64,000 nt of DNA from contig MWCV01000008.1 of NCBI GenBank assembly GCA_002070215.1, positions 25,101 through 89,100 on the forward strand. The letters are read 5' to 3'. Positions within the stretch are counted from its first letter, which is position 1. Each line of letters starts with the position of its first letter. The position numbers were made by a program, and so were the translations under genes. Shown piece after piece: positions 44,853 through 53,757 of the stretch. The stretch is from Chloroflexi bacterium ADurb.Bin180 (GTDB lineage Bacteria; Chloroflexota; Anaerolineae; UBA2200). Below the pieces are notes generated by a model, which was not told the origin of the DNA, ran no database searches, and was given only the letters and a program-made list of their open reading frames with translations.

Positions 44853-45479
44853 ATGAAGGGTAACCTCTGGCGAGTCCTGGCCGGCCTTCTGATCATCCTC
44901 GTCGGCATCCTCCTCCTCGTTCAGCAACTGGGCAAGATCGACCTCAGCGGCGATTTCTGGGGCATTGCCTTCATGCTGGGCGGGGGTGTGATCTTTCTCA
45001 CCCTCTGGCTGAGCGAGCGCGCTCAGTGGTGGCCGCTCATTCCGGGCGGCATCCTGGCCTCGTGGGGCGTGGCCGCTCTCCTGGGCAAGCTGGGACTCTC
45101 GGCCACGCTGGTCAGTCTGGTGGGCATGTTTGGCAGTGCCGCGGGCTTCCTGGCCATCTACTGGATGGACCGCAAGGAGAACTGGTGGGCGCTGATCCCC
45201 GCCGGGGTCTTTGTGCTGGTCGGCATTGCTTCCGTCATCGGCACCGCGGTGGGCGAGGACTGGACCGGTTCCTTTGTCCTGTGGGGCATCGCCGCGGTGT
45301 TCGCGGTGCTCTATCTGCGCGACCGCAGCCAGTTCTGGCCGCTCATTCCGGCGGGGGTGCTGGCGGTGGTGGGGTTCGGCGTCTCGCCCCTGGCCACATC
45401 GGCCTGGTTCCTGTTCCCGACCCTGCTGATCGTCGCCGGGGTGTTGCTCGTCGTGCGCACGCTCTTCCGGCGCACCTAG
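44853..45479 (+). CDS. Polytopic membrane protein, LiaF/LiaI-like transmembrane region
   Basis: A 208-residue protein of about eight short hydrophobic helices. Segments such as LAGLLIILVGILLLVQQLG and WPLIPGGILASWGVAALL repeat in form (WWPLIPGG, WWALIPAG, FWPLIPAG), which suggests internal repetition of a two-helix hairpin. This pattern is common in LiaI/LiaF-type or DUF5668-like envelope-stress proteins. It has no cytoplasmic LiaF C-terminal domain, and no two-component system is adjacent. GGAAAGGAAGG precedes the ATG. Function is unknown. Confidence 0.75.
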   Translation: MKGNLWRVLAGLLIILVGILLLVQQLGKIDLSGDFWGIAFMLGGGVIFLTLWLSERAQWWPLIPGGILASWGVAALLGKLGLSATLVSLVGMFGSAAGFLAIYWMDRKENWWALIPAGVFVLVGIASVIGTAVGEDWTGSFVLWGIAAVFAVLYLRDRSQFWPLIPAGVLAVVGFGVSPLATSAWFLFPTLLIVAGVLLVVRTLFRRT

Positions 45480-45495
45480 GGCGAAGGGGGGCGGA

Positions 45496-45609
45496 ATGGG
45501 ACGGCGTCAACTGCAGCGGACTCTGGTCTGGCTGGCCGTGCTGGCCATCGTGTGGGGCGTGCTCAACGGCCAGGCGCTGACCACGTGGCTCAACGCCACG
45601 CTGCTCTGA
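45496..45609 (+). CDS. Single-helix small membrane protein (37 residues)
   Basis: A short frame that begins MGRRQLQRTL and continues as one hydrophobic helix (VWLAVLAIVWGVLNG), with GAAGGGGGGCGG before the ATG and a 16-base gap after the upstream stop codon. The basic N-terminus predicts a cytoplasmic N-end. Shape, spacing and ribosome site support translation; there is no homology evidence. It may be a partner of the preceding membrane protein. Confidence 0.5.
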   Translation: MGRRQLQRTLVWLAVLAIVWGVLNGQALTTWLNATLL

Positions 45610-45671
45610 CTGTCCTGCATCGGGCTCCAGTAGGAGCCCTCTGAAGCACGGCCGCGAGGATTGCTGCGCTG

Positions 45672-46478
45672 ATGACCCAACGACTCATTGACTTGCTGCT
45701 CCGCGCCAGACGGCGCCGGGTGCAGGCCCTGTCCTTCCTGCTGATGAACTCGTATTTCCTGCAAGGATTGAAGTCCCTGCCCTGCCCCGGGATGAACTGC
45801 TACGCCTGTCCGGCGGCCAACCTGGCCTGCCCCATCGGCACCCTGCAGCATTTCGTGATCATCCGCGAGATCCCGGCCTACACCCTGGGCGTGCTGAGCC
45901 TCATCGGCCTGGCAGTGGGGCGGCTGGCCTGCGGCTGGGCCTGCCCCTTTGGCTGGCTGCAAGAGCTGCTCTACGGCCTGCGTCATCGCTTTGCCGTGCC
46001 GGGCTGGCGCGTGAGCGAGCGCTGGCGCTGGCTGCCCTACGCCTTTCTGGTGCTGCTGGTGGTTATCGTCCCCCTTCTCACCTATGAGCCGTGGTTCAGC
46101 AAACTGTGCCCGGTGGGCACGCTCGAGGCGGGCATTCCCTGGCTGCTGCTCGACGCGGAGCTGCGGGCGCAGGCCGGATGGCTCTTCCTGCTCAAGCTGG
46201 GGATTCTGGTGGCGTTCCTGGTGTGGATGGTGGCCACGCCGCGGCCCTTCTGCCGCTTTGTCTGTCCGCTGGGAGCCATCTGGTCGCCGTTCAACCGCAT
46301 CAGCCAGCTCCGGCTGGCCGTCGACCAGCAGCGCTGCACGAGCTGCGGGGCCTGTCAGCGGGTCTGCCCGGTGGACATTGCCATCCACGAAAACCCGGAG
46401 TCGATGCGCTGCGTGCGCTGCCTGGAATGCGTGCGGGCCTGCCCGGAGCAGGCCATCAGCGTGGCGGGGCGTTCCTAG
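45672..46478 (+). CDS. NapH-like membrane protein with two 4Fe-4S ferredoxin sites
   Basis: A 268-residue electron-transfer protein. About four helices carry Cys motifs CGWACPFGW and CRFVCPLGAIWSP, the NapH/NosR-type periplasmic-side signature, plus an N-terminal Cys cluster (CPGMNCYACPAANLACP). The C-terminal tail has two [4Fe-4S] motifs, CTSCGACQRVCPVDI and CVRCLECVRACPEQA. It should pass electrons between the quinone pool and an exported or soluble partner. No NapC, NosZ or similar partner is adjacent; the Tat-exported molybdoenzyme 3.5 kb away is a possible but unproven acceptor. It overlaps the convergent gene by 4 bases. Confidence 0.85.
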   Translation: MTQRLIDLLLRARRRRVQALSFLLMNSYFLQGLKSLPCPGMNCYACPAANLACPIGTLQHFVIIREIPAYTLGVLSLIGLAVGRLACGWACPFGWLQELLYGLRHRFAVPGWRVSERWRWLPYAFLVLLVVIVPLLTYEPWFSKLCPVGTLEAGIPWLLLDAELRAQAGWLFLLKLGILVAFLVWMVATPRPFCRFVCPLGAIWSPFNRISQLRLAVDQQRCTSCGACQRVCPVDIAIHENPESMRCVRCLECVRACPEQAISVAGRS

Positions 46479-47197
46479 CCTTCACCCCCGGCTTGCTGCG
46501 CCGGGTTGCTGCGCTGACCTACTGGGTCGCGGCGCTGGGTCGCTGCGCTGACCCGTTGGGTCGCTACGCTGACCCGTTGGGTCGCTACGCTGACAATCTT
46601 GCTGGCCAGCATCCCGCCGAGCACGGCATAGTCTTCGGTGGGCAGGTAGTGGCCGGCGGCGCCATCAAAGACCACGTTGCCGGTGGCAGGGAACTCGTCA
46701 TCGCCCAGGTGGAGGATGACGGCCATCGCTACGCGCGGCAGGATCTGAAAACGGTAGGCGGCGTCGCCAAAGCGGATGGCTTCGCCCTTGAGTGCGCGGC
46801 AGGCAGAGACGAATCCATCCAGGTCGTGGCCCAAGACCCGGGCTACTCGCACCGGCGAGCGGCCCTGAAAAGCGGCGTCATAGATGCGGCCGTCTGGCAG
46901 CTCGCGGAACGAGATCCAGTGGTCGGCAGGCGGGGTCCCATCAGCGTGGATGAGATAGTGCAAGAGCAGGATCTGGGTCGAGACATCTGGTTCGCTCGCG
47001 CTCGCGGTGCGGACCTGGGCGTCGGGGAAGGCGATGGCGTACTCGCTCCCAAAGAACGTCAGGTCAAAGCGCCCCTGCGGCTGAGCGGTGTAGGAGCAGC
47101 CGGCCAGGTAAGCGGCGCGGAACGGGTCGAGCCGCCGCAGATCCCCTCTGGCTCGCTGCAAAGCATCCTGATAGGTGTCTTCTCTGGTGCGCGGCAT
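46475..47197 (-). CDS. DUF3786 domain protein with C-terminal heptad repeats
   Basis: About 240 residues. The body matches the DUF3786 family, with FDLTFFGSEYAIAFPD, QILLLHYLIHADGTP, ISFRELPDGRIYDAAF and VILHLGDDEFPATGNVVFD. Members often lie near corrinoid or metal-dependent redox genes, and the function is not known. The last 40 residues are an unusual tail of VSVATQR-type heptapeptides, encoded by 21-base tandem repeats. The ATG at 47197 is chosen because GAGGAGG precedes it; a further ATG lies 7 codons upstream. The 3' end overlaps the NapH-like gene by 4 bases. Confidence 0.8.
   Translation of the reverse strand: MPRTREDTYQDALQRARGDLRRLDPFRAAYLAGCSYTAQPQGRFDLTFFGSEYAIAFPDAQVRTASASEPDVSTQILLLHYLIHADGTPPADHWISFRELPDGRIYDAAFQGRSPVRVARVLGHDLDGFVSACRALKGEAIRFGDAAYRFQILPRVAMAVILHLGDDEFPATGNVVFDGAAGHYLPTEDYAVLGGMLASKIVSVATQRVSVATQRVSAATQRRDPVGQRSNPAQQAGGEG
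46513..46594. repeat. 21-base tandem repeats in the 3' end of the DUF3786 gene
   Basis: Two perfect units of GCTGACCCGTTGGGTCGCTAC (46547-46567 and 46568-46588), with a degenerate unit at 46513-46533, a shortened one at 46534-46546 and the start of another after 46588. The unit length is a multiple of three, so the frame survives and the protein gains heptapeptides. Confidence 0.8.
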
Positions 47198-47381
47198 CTG
47201 GCCTCCTCGCGTATCCATAGACCTGCGGTGACGTCATTATGGGCAGCAGGATCATTATATGCCACCTCACCCTGCTCATCCAAAGCTGCTTGCCGACCGT
47301 GGACCGGTGTTGCCGCCTGCGCCTCGCGACATAACGGGACGCGAGGAGCGGCCCTGGTCACGTTTGCGGTTCCACATTCTG

Positions 47382-47410
47382 TTGACAAAACGGCGCTTTC
47401 GTGGTAAGAT
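47382..47410 (+). promoter_or_regulatory. Sigma70-type promoter of the cohesin-dockerin block
   Basis: A perfect TTGACA (47382-47387), a 17-base spacer and TAAGAT (47405-47410), about 74 bases before the ATG at 47484. Confidence 0.65.
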
Positions 47411-47483
47411 GGCCCGTAAGCACATAGATGAGCCTCACGCGCTGGTGCCGTCCAGTTCGGTACTCTGCATAGGGAGGATAGAA

Positions 47484-50400
47484 ATGCCCAAGGCACTCCG
47501 ACTCGTAGTGGCGTTGAGCGTTACTATTGTGTTGCTGGTCGCTCTTGGCGGCCTGGCAATGGGAGCAAGTCCGGCCAGCCAGGCCAGTTCCACGGCCCTG
47601 GCGGTGACCACGCAGGCTCAGGTGGGCGATCCTGCTGCCGTCGATCCCAAGACCGGCAAGCTCCCCGAAGACCCGCCCTACACCAAAGCCGAGGATATCT
47701 TCAATCCTCAGCTTGCCCAGGCCCCGGTCAAGGACTCGGTGACGTGGAACCCTGTGTTCATGTCCGAGTTCGAAACAACGGAGGATCCAAACGGCGCGGT
47801 CGGCCTGTACAACCAGATCTATGCCGGATCCCGCAATGCTACGGAAAAGGTCTTTTTCCGTATGTGGTATGAACCGTGGCACTGGGACAAAGACTGGAAT
47901 GCCAACGGCACCCTCGACCTTATTCCCGAGCTGCAGATACCCTACACCCTGACCAAGGGCACCAAGTACGACGAGTGGTATCCGGCGATCATGCAGGAAT
48001 TCACCTACATGTTGCTGGAAGCCAAGACCGTGGCCGAAGAGCCTTTGCCTCTGGCTGGTCCCGTCGACCGGTCGCAGGGGGGCGTCAGCTTTGTTTTCCC
48101 GGTGGGTATAGAGGGCTTTCCCGCCCCGGATCCTGCCGGCAACGGCCTGAACACTTTCGATGCCGACCTGGACCAGGTGCCGGACATCGTCCACGTGGAA
48201 AGCGAAGTCACCCTCTTTGAGCTGACCAAGATCGCCGCTGATTTCAACGGCAACGGTCTCATCGACAACCTGGACGCCGATTCGGTCGCGCTGAATGGCA
48301 ACGAGTGGCCGGTGTTCCGTCTGGACAGCAAGTCGCTGGGGACAGGCCAAGGCGACACCCAGGAACTTCAGTTCCTTGATCACTACATCAAGGTGCTCCA
48401 GGTCTTTGACGACAGCGTGCTGCTGGAAATCTGGTACACCGGTGACCTGCTGCCGGCGCGGCTGGGCAACATAACGCTGTACACTGGCGACATGGTGCTG
48501 GCTGGCCGCAATGGCCCCGGCCAGCGCATCAAGGCAGTGGCCAACGGCGGCAGCGGCACCAATATGTGCCATTTCCCCACCGGCCCGTGGTTCGCCTGGC
48601 TGGAAAGCATCGACACCGCGGAAGACACAGCCAGAATCGTGGTGGGTCGCGCACTGGGCGCCACGCACACTGCGATGGAAGAAAGCCCGGGCCAGGCGGA
48701 CCTCTTCCCTGGCGACCCCTGGTTCTTGAAGCGGTTCTACGTCGACGGCCACGAGTACAACGTGGTCGCTGTTCAGACCGAGAACGGCGCTCCAACTACC
48801 GTGCCGCATGTCTGCACCCTCGATGCCAACGAGGACCGGGAGGTGGACTATACCCTCTATCCGCCGCCGCATGACCCCAGCTTTTTCAAGTTCATCACCA
48901 TCCGCACGCCAATCCCCAAGGTGAGCGACCATATGGATCCGCCGCCGGAGGGCGGCTACCTGATCGAACAGCACTCGGTACGTCTGCAGGCCTACCGGCC
49001 GCACGACCCGCTGTCGGTGCTGCCGCCGTTCAACGACATTCACTATGTGCTGCTGGACGTGCAGGTGACGGACGGGGTCGACTGCGATGAGAAAGATGTC
49101 GCCTACATCGGCAAGCTGGTTGGACCGGTGGACCCGGTAGGCGACGATTACTACTACATCGAAGAAGACAAGAACTGGCAGCTCCTGGGCGAGCTGAAGG
49201 AAAAGTACGGTGAGCATGCCGGCGACGAGTTCTGGTATGTGGAGCAGTTCCACACCAGACCGTGGGAATACACCGAGTTCGTGTTGCCCAACATCAGCCC
49301 CGCTACCACCGGCATCACCGATCCTGACCTCTACCTGATGACCAGCTCCTGGCTGGCCAGGCAGAGTGAGTACCTGCTGTGGACCAAAGACGAAAAGACA
49401 CCCCAGGCCTATAACCTGGTCTGGGACAAAGACGAAGGGTGCTGGATCCGCAAAGAGAACGTCAGCACCATGCCGAAGGATTGGAAGCCCAGAGTCAAGT
49501 TCTGGTACGATCCCGACCTGCTGGAGTACCCCTGGAAGTACAAGAGCGAGATGGGCGTCCGCATCTTTGGTGAGGCCGACATCGGGCCTGGCGACCCGAA
49601 GGTGAAGGACCCCAAGGCCCCCGAGTATCCGGTTGAGGTCTGGCCCTACACCGATCCCTGGGCGCCTTTCAACCCGCAGCTCGAACAGGCGCCGCGCAAG
49701 GATTCGCTGACCTTTAACCCGGCCTATATGGACAAGTACAACTATGCTCCGGGTGACGAAAACGGAGTGCTGGGCCTCTACGAACAGATCTCGATTCGCG
49801 AGCACGACGCCAGGGAAAAGGTCTTTTTCCGCATGTGGTATGAGCCGGCCTATCTGGACAAGATTCTGACCGTCAGCCCCAAGGCGCCCTTCACCGTCAC
49901 CACCTGGTACGAATTCCCGGCCCTGATGCAGGAATTCACCTACATGTACCTCGACACGATGAACCAACCGGCCCACGCGCAGCCTGGCACGAGCCGGCTG
50001 GTGTTCCCCATGGCTACCGGCGAGGCGGACCTGCCGATGCCGGTCGGGCCGGGCTGGGCTGGACCGATACCCAGCGCCGGCGCCGGGCTGACCTCCTTCG
50101 ATGCCAATTTTGATGGCCAGCGGGACATTGTCCACCTGCACAGCGAGCGGTCGCTGAACAAACTGACCAACGTCAACGCCGACTTTAATGGCGATGGCAT
50201 GCTCAACGAGCTGGACAAGGACGGGAAGCCGCTTTCCGGCGACGAAATGGTCGTGTTCGCTCTGGAGGAGATGGTCCTGCGCCGCGGGCAGAGCGTTCAG
50301 TTCCTGGATCATCTCATCACTCTGGAAAACGTGATCCCTGGTTCGGCCGAGTTCCAGTTCTGGTACACCGGCGGCGGGCTGCACCTCGTGTCCCCTGGCC

Positions 50401-52565
50401 TGTACTCGCATCACCCGGACAAGATCGGCACTCCGCTGCTGGTGGGCGTCAACCGAATGGCTCTGGCCAACAAGTCCACCCGGTCGCTGCTGCCCACCAC
50501 GGGCAACCTCGGGCGCACCGACGGCGCCTGGTTCGTCTTTGTGAACGCGGTCAACAGCCGGCCCGCTGACCCGGCAAATGAGAGCGTTGTCGTGACCGTG
50601 GGCCGCGCCCTGGGCGCGACCCACAGCGCCATCGACAACGGCAGCGGCGGACACGACCTCAAACCGGGCGATCCCTGGTATCTGAAGCGCTTCTTTGTCG
50701 ACGGGCACGAGTACAACGTGGTTGCTCTGCACATTGTGCCAGCCACCTATCGTAACCCCGGCGACGAGCTGTACGAGTTCAAATACATCACCATCCGCAC
50801 ACCGGTGCCCAAGGTTGACTTTATCAACTATGAAGACTCGATCAAGCTAGAAGTCTACTACCCGGTCACCGGTACGGACATCTCGGTGCTGCCGCCGTTC
50901 AACATGGCTCACACCGAGGTCGAGGACGTACAGGCGCTCGACGAAAAGACCCCGGTGAGTTGCCCGGCCAACTGCGTGACGCAGACCTTTACCTTTGCCA
51001 ACAAAGATCTGCTCAATGCCGACTGCCACGGACGGCTCTTCCCGATGGTTATCCCGCCGCTGACGATTCACATAATGACCGAGACGGTGGAAACGCAATT
51101 CTCCGGTGAGCTGAAGGAAAAGTACAACGACAACTCGGGCGTCGAGCTGTGGCAAACCGAGCAGTTCCACACCGTTCCCGATCACTACACCACGGTGCTC
51201 CTCGACCACTATCAGATGCCAGACGGCTACCGGTGGCTCACGCTCCTGACGAGCGACTGGGAGTCCGAGCAGAGTCGCCTGTTCCTCTACGGCTGCGACG
51301 ATATCACCCAGAACAACCTGCATAGCTGGCATCCGGGAATCCCGGCAACGAACCTGACCATTACCGGGACGAAGCAAACCTTCTTCCAGGCGACAGAGAA
51401 CGCCACCACCAGGGTCAAGTTCCTCTACGACCCGTTGGAGAGAGAAGACCTCTACGTCAACCGATTGCCCGGGGACGGTGATACGCGCACGACGCTGCGC
51501 GTCTACGGCGACGGCCTGCACAGCGTGCGCAAGGCGCCTGTGCCCGCGGCGCCGCCCACACCGACTCCAACCGCCACGGCGACGGTCGCGCCTTCGCCGA
51601 CACCCACACAGACTTCCATCCCGGGCGGCACGGGCGTCATCACCGGCACCGTCCGGCTGCAGGGCCGCCTCGACCACAGCGGCGTGCTCATCAACGCCGG
51701 CGGACGCACCGCCGTCTCGGCGGCCGACGGCAAGTTCACCATCGGCGGGCTCGGACCCGGCAGCTATCTGGTGCGCGCCACAGCCCCTGGGTATCTCTAT
51801 GCCGACAAGCCGGGCGTGGCCGTGGTCAACGGCGCGGTCACCGGCCTGGCGCCGGTGATGCTCATCGGCGGCGACTGCGACGGCAACTGCAAGATCAACC
51901 TGTTCGACCTGGTGCTGGTGGCCATCAACTATGGCTCGCAGCCCCCAACCGATGCCCGCGCCGACGTCAATGGCAACGGCAAGGTCGATATCTATGACCT
52001 GGTGCTGGTGGGCGCCAATATGGACAAGCAGTGCCCCGGCGGCTGGGTGGCTCCGGCCAGTGCCAGCGCGCTGTCGCTCGACCCGGCCTTCCTTGAGGTC
52101 GAGCCCACCTACAGCAAGGTGAAGCAGAACGACGTGTTCACGGTCACTCTGGCCCTCGACCAGGCCAGCGGTGTCTACGGCGTCGATGTCCAGCTCAGCT
52201 TTGCCGCCTCGGTGCTCGAGGTGGTCGATGCCGATCCGTTCAAGGAAGGCGTGCAGGTCGTGCACGGCTCCTTCCCGGATCCGGTTCTGGGCAGCGTGGC
52301 CGAGGATGAGGCCGACAACGAGGCTGGCACGGTCCGCTACGCGATGACCCTGCTCAACCCGGCACAGCCCGCCTCCGGCCAGGGCGACGTGTTCCACATC
52401 GTCTTCCGCGCCAAGGCCGATGGCTTTAGCAAGCTGACCATCACGTCCGCGGCACTGGTCGACAAGAATGCCCAGTCCCTGCCGGTGATCAAGTACGATG
52501 GCTCGGTGCAAGTCGCGCCCAAGTCGGTCTATATGCCGCTGGGCGTCAAGAGCGAACCACGGTAA
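47484..52565 (+). CDS. Giant secreted protein: duplicated module, carboxypeptidase-regulatory-like, dockerin and cohesin domains
   Basis: 1693 residues with a signal peptide (KALRLVVALSVTIVLLVALGGLA). Two homologous modules of about 630 residues follow (about 70-710 and 720-1350); both contain KVFFRMWYEP, GRALGATH and PGDPW(F/Y)LKRF with VDGHEYNVVA, and I recognise no family for them. A short PT linker (about 1352-1381) leads to a carboxypeptidase-regulatory-like sandwich (GVITGTVRLQG...), a type I-like dockerin (about 1462-1517) with calcium loops DCDGNCKINLFD and DVNGNGKVDIYD, and a C-terminal cohesin (about 1532-1685, with GVYGVDVQLSF). The tail reads VYMPLGVKS. AGGGAGG precedes the ATG; longer in-frame starts lack a signal peptide. 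Confidence 0.88.
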   Translation: MPKALRLVVALSVTIVLLVALGGLAMGASPASQASSTALAVTTQAQVGDPAAVDPKTGKLPEDPPYTKAEDIFNPQLAQAPVKDSVTWNPVFMSEFETTEDPNGAVGLYNQIYAGSRNATEKVFFRMWYEPWHWDKDWNANGTLDLIPELQIPYTLTKGTKYDEWYPAIMQEFTYMLLEAKTVAEEPLPLAGPVDRSQGGVSFVFPVGIEGFPAPDPAGNGLNTFDADLDQVPDIVHVESEVTLFELTKIAADFNGNGLIDNLDADSVALNGNEWPVFRLDSKSLGTGQGDTQELQFLDHYIKVLQVFDDSVLLEIWYTGDLLPARLGNITLYTGDMVLAGRNGPGQRIKAVANGGSGTNMCHFPTGPWFAWLESIDTAEDTARIVVGRALGATHTAMEESPGQADLFPGDPWFLKRFYVDGHEYNVVAVQTENGAPTTVPHVCTLDANEDREVDYTLYPPPHDPSFFKFITIRTPIPKVSDHMDPPPEGGYLIEQHSVRLQAYRPHDPLSVLPPFNDIHYVLLDVQVTDGVDCDEKDVAYIGKLVGPVDPVGDDYYYIEEDKNWQLLGELKEKYGEHAGDEFWYVEQFHTRPWEYTEFVLPNISPATTGITDPDLYLMTSSWLARQSEYLLWTKDEKTPQAYNLVWDKDEGCWIRKENVSTMPKDWKPRVKFWYDPDLLEYPWKYKSEMGVRIFGEADIGPGDPKVKDPKAPEYPVEVWPYTDPWAPFNPQLEQAPRKDSLTFNPAYMDKYNYAPGDENGVLGLYEQISIREHDAREKVFFRMWYEPAYLDKILTVSPKAPFTVTTWYEFPALMQEFTYMYLDTMNQPAHAQPGTSRLVFPMATGEADLPMPVGPGWAGPIPSAGAGLTSFDANFDGQRDIVHLHSERSLNKLTNVNADFNGDGMLNELDKDGKPLSGDEMVVFALEEMVLRRGQSVQFLDHLITLENVIPGSAEFQFWYTGGGLHLVSPGLYSHHPDKIGTPLLVGVNRMALANKSTRSLLPTTGNLGRTDGAWFVFVNAVNSRPADPANESVVVTVGRALGATHSAIDNGSGGHDLKPGDPWYLKRFFVDGHEYNVVALHIVPATYRNPGDELYEFKYITIRTPVPKVDFINYEDSIKLEVYYPVTGTDISVLPPFNMAHTEVEDVQALDEKTPVSCPANCVTQTFTFANKDLLNADCHGRLFPMVIPPLTIHIMTETVETQFSGELKEKYNDNSGVELWQTEQFHTVPDHYTTVLLDHYQMPDGYRWLTLLTSDWESEQSRLFLYGCDDITQNNLHSWHPGIPATNLTITGTKQTFFQATENATTRVKFLYDPLEREDLYVNRLPGDGDTRTTLRVYGDGLHSVRKAPVPAAPPTPTPTATATVAPSPTPTQTSIPGGTGVITGTVRLQGRLDHSGVLINAGGRTAVSAADGKFTIGGLGPGSYLVRATAPGYLYADKPGVAVVNGAVTGLAPVMLIGGDCDGNCKINLFDLVLVAINYGSQPPTDARADVNGNGKVDIYDLVLVGANMDKQCPGGWVAPASASALSLDPAFLEVEPTYSKVKQNDVFTVTLALDQASGVYGVDVQLSFAASVLEVVDADPFKEGVQVVHGSFPDPVLGSVAEDEADNEAGTVRYAMTLLNPAQPASGQGDVFHIVFRAKADGFSKLTITSAALVDKNAQSLPVIKYDGSVQVAPKSVYMPLGVKSEPR

Positions 52566-52608
52566 ATCTGATCCTGTTTGGCCATATCTGGCTCAAGGAG
52601 GGGGTTGT

Positions 52609-53670
52609 ATGTTGAAGAGAACGGTCGTCACTATCCTGCTGGCGTTGGCGCTGGTGTTGACCCTGGTTCCCGCTGCCCTGGCTCAGGGGACCATCGTGCT
52701 GGTCAGCCCGCCTTCCCAGTCCGTGAATCAGAACGCCACGGTCACGGTCGAAGTCAAGATCGACTCGGTCACCGACCTGTATGGCGTTGACCTGCGTCTG
52801 ACCTTTGACGCGGCCAAGCTGGAGGCACTCGATGCCAATACCAGCCTCAGCGGTGTGCAGGTCGAGCAGGGCACGTTTATGAACCCGGCGCAGGGCTTTA
52901 TGGCCATGAACCTGGTGGACAACACCACTGGCACGGTGCAGTACGCCTTTGCGCTGCTGTCGCCGGCTCCGGCGGTCACTGGCTCGGGCACGCTGATCCG
53001 CATGACCTTCCGCGCCAAGGCAGCTGGCAATGCGCTGGTGACCCTGAACTCGGCCACCCTCTCCAACAACCAGGCCCTGCCTATCACGTCGACCCTGGCC
53101 AACGGCTCGATCACCATCGTACCCGTGGTCAGCCCGACCGCCGCCCCGACGGCGGCTCCTACCGCTGTGCCGGGCACCGGCACCACCTACGTGGTCAAGT
53201 GGGGTGACACGCTCTACTCCATCGCCCGGCACTTTGGCGTGACGGTGAATGCCATCGTGGCGGCCAACGGCCTGACCAACCCGAACTATATCCGCGTTGG
53301 CCAGACGCTGATCATCCCTGGCGTCGTGCCGGGACCCACGCCTGTGCCTCCGCCGCCATCGGGCAGCTATGTGGTTCTACCTGGCGACACGCTCTATCGC
53401 ATCGCGGCCAAGTTCCATGTGACGGTCGATGCCATCGTGGCGCTGAACAAGATCGCCAACCCGAACTATATCCGCGCCGGCCAGGTCCTCTTGATCCCGA
53501 CCGGCGGCACGCCGCCTGTGCCTCCGTCCAAGACCCACGTCGTCGTGGCCGGCGACACGGTGTATGGCATCGCGGCCAAGTACGGAGTGTCCTACTGGGC
53601 AATCGTCACGCTGAACAATCTGGCCAACCCGAACCTGATCTTTGTCGGCCAGACGCTGCTGATCCCCTAG
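52609..53670 (+). CDS. Secreted cohesin domain protein with three LysM repeats
   Basis: 353 residues: signal peptide (MLKRTVVTILLALALVLTL), a cohesin domain (about 28-165, with LYGVDLRLTFDAAKLEALDA), a Pro/Thr/Ala linker, and three LysM repeats (about 193-238, 252-297 and 308-353), each with the VVxxGDTxYxIAxxxxV pattern. LysM binds peptidoglycan, so the protein should hold its cohesin at the wall. AAGGAGGGGG precedes the ATG at 52609. It follows the dockerin protein by 43 bases on the same strand, and a terminator follows, so the two are likely one transcript. It is a candidate docking site for the dockerin encoded upstream. Confidence 0.92.
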   Translation: MLKRTVVTILLALALVLTLVPAALAQGTIVLVSPPSQSVNQNATVTVEVKIDSVTDLYGVDLRLTFDAAKLEALDANTSLSGVQVEQGTFMNPAQGFMAMNLVDNTTGTVQYAFALLSPAPAVTGSGTLIRMTFRAKAAGNALVTLNSATLSNNQALPITSTLANGSITIVPVVSPTAAPTAAPTAVPGTGTTYVVKWGDTLYSIARHFGVTVNAIVAANGLTNPNYIRVGQTLIIPGVVPGPTPVPPPPSGSYVVLPGDTLYRIAAKFHVTVDAIVALNKIANPNYIRAGQVLLIPTGGTPPVPPSKTHVVVAGDTVYGIAAKYGVSYWAIVTLNNLANPNLIFVGQTLLIP

Positions 53671-53684
53671 TCCGTGCCTCAACA

Positions 53685-53720
53685 GGGCCAGGCATCGCCC
53701 GCAGCGGTGCCTGGCCCTTT
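53685..53720 (+). terminator. Intrinsic terminator after the LysM-cohesin gene
   Basis: A perfect 10-base stem, GGGCCAGGCA (53685-53694) with TGCCTGGCCC (53708-53717), a 13-base loop and a short TTT. It separates the LysM-cohesin gene from the third cohesin gene. Confidence 0.75.
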
Positions 53721-53757
53721 GCCCTGTCTGGCACCTGAGCCCGAGGGGCAGCACACC

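Noticed and set aside
47358..50732. A 1124-codon open frame on the minus strand opposite the large dockerin-cohesin gene
   Set aside because: No motif or start site; the plus-strand frame carries a signal peptide, dockerin and cohesin.
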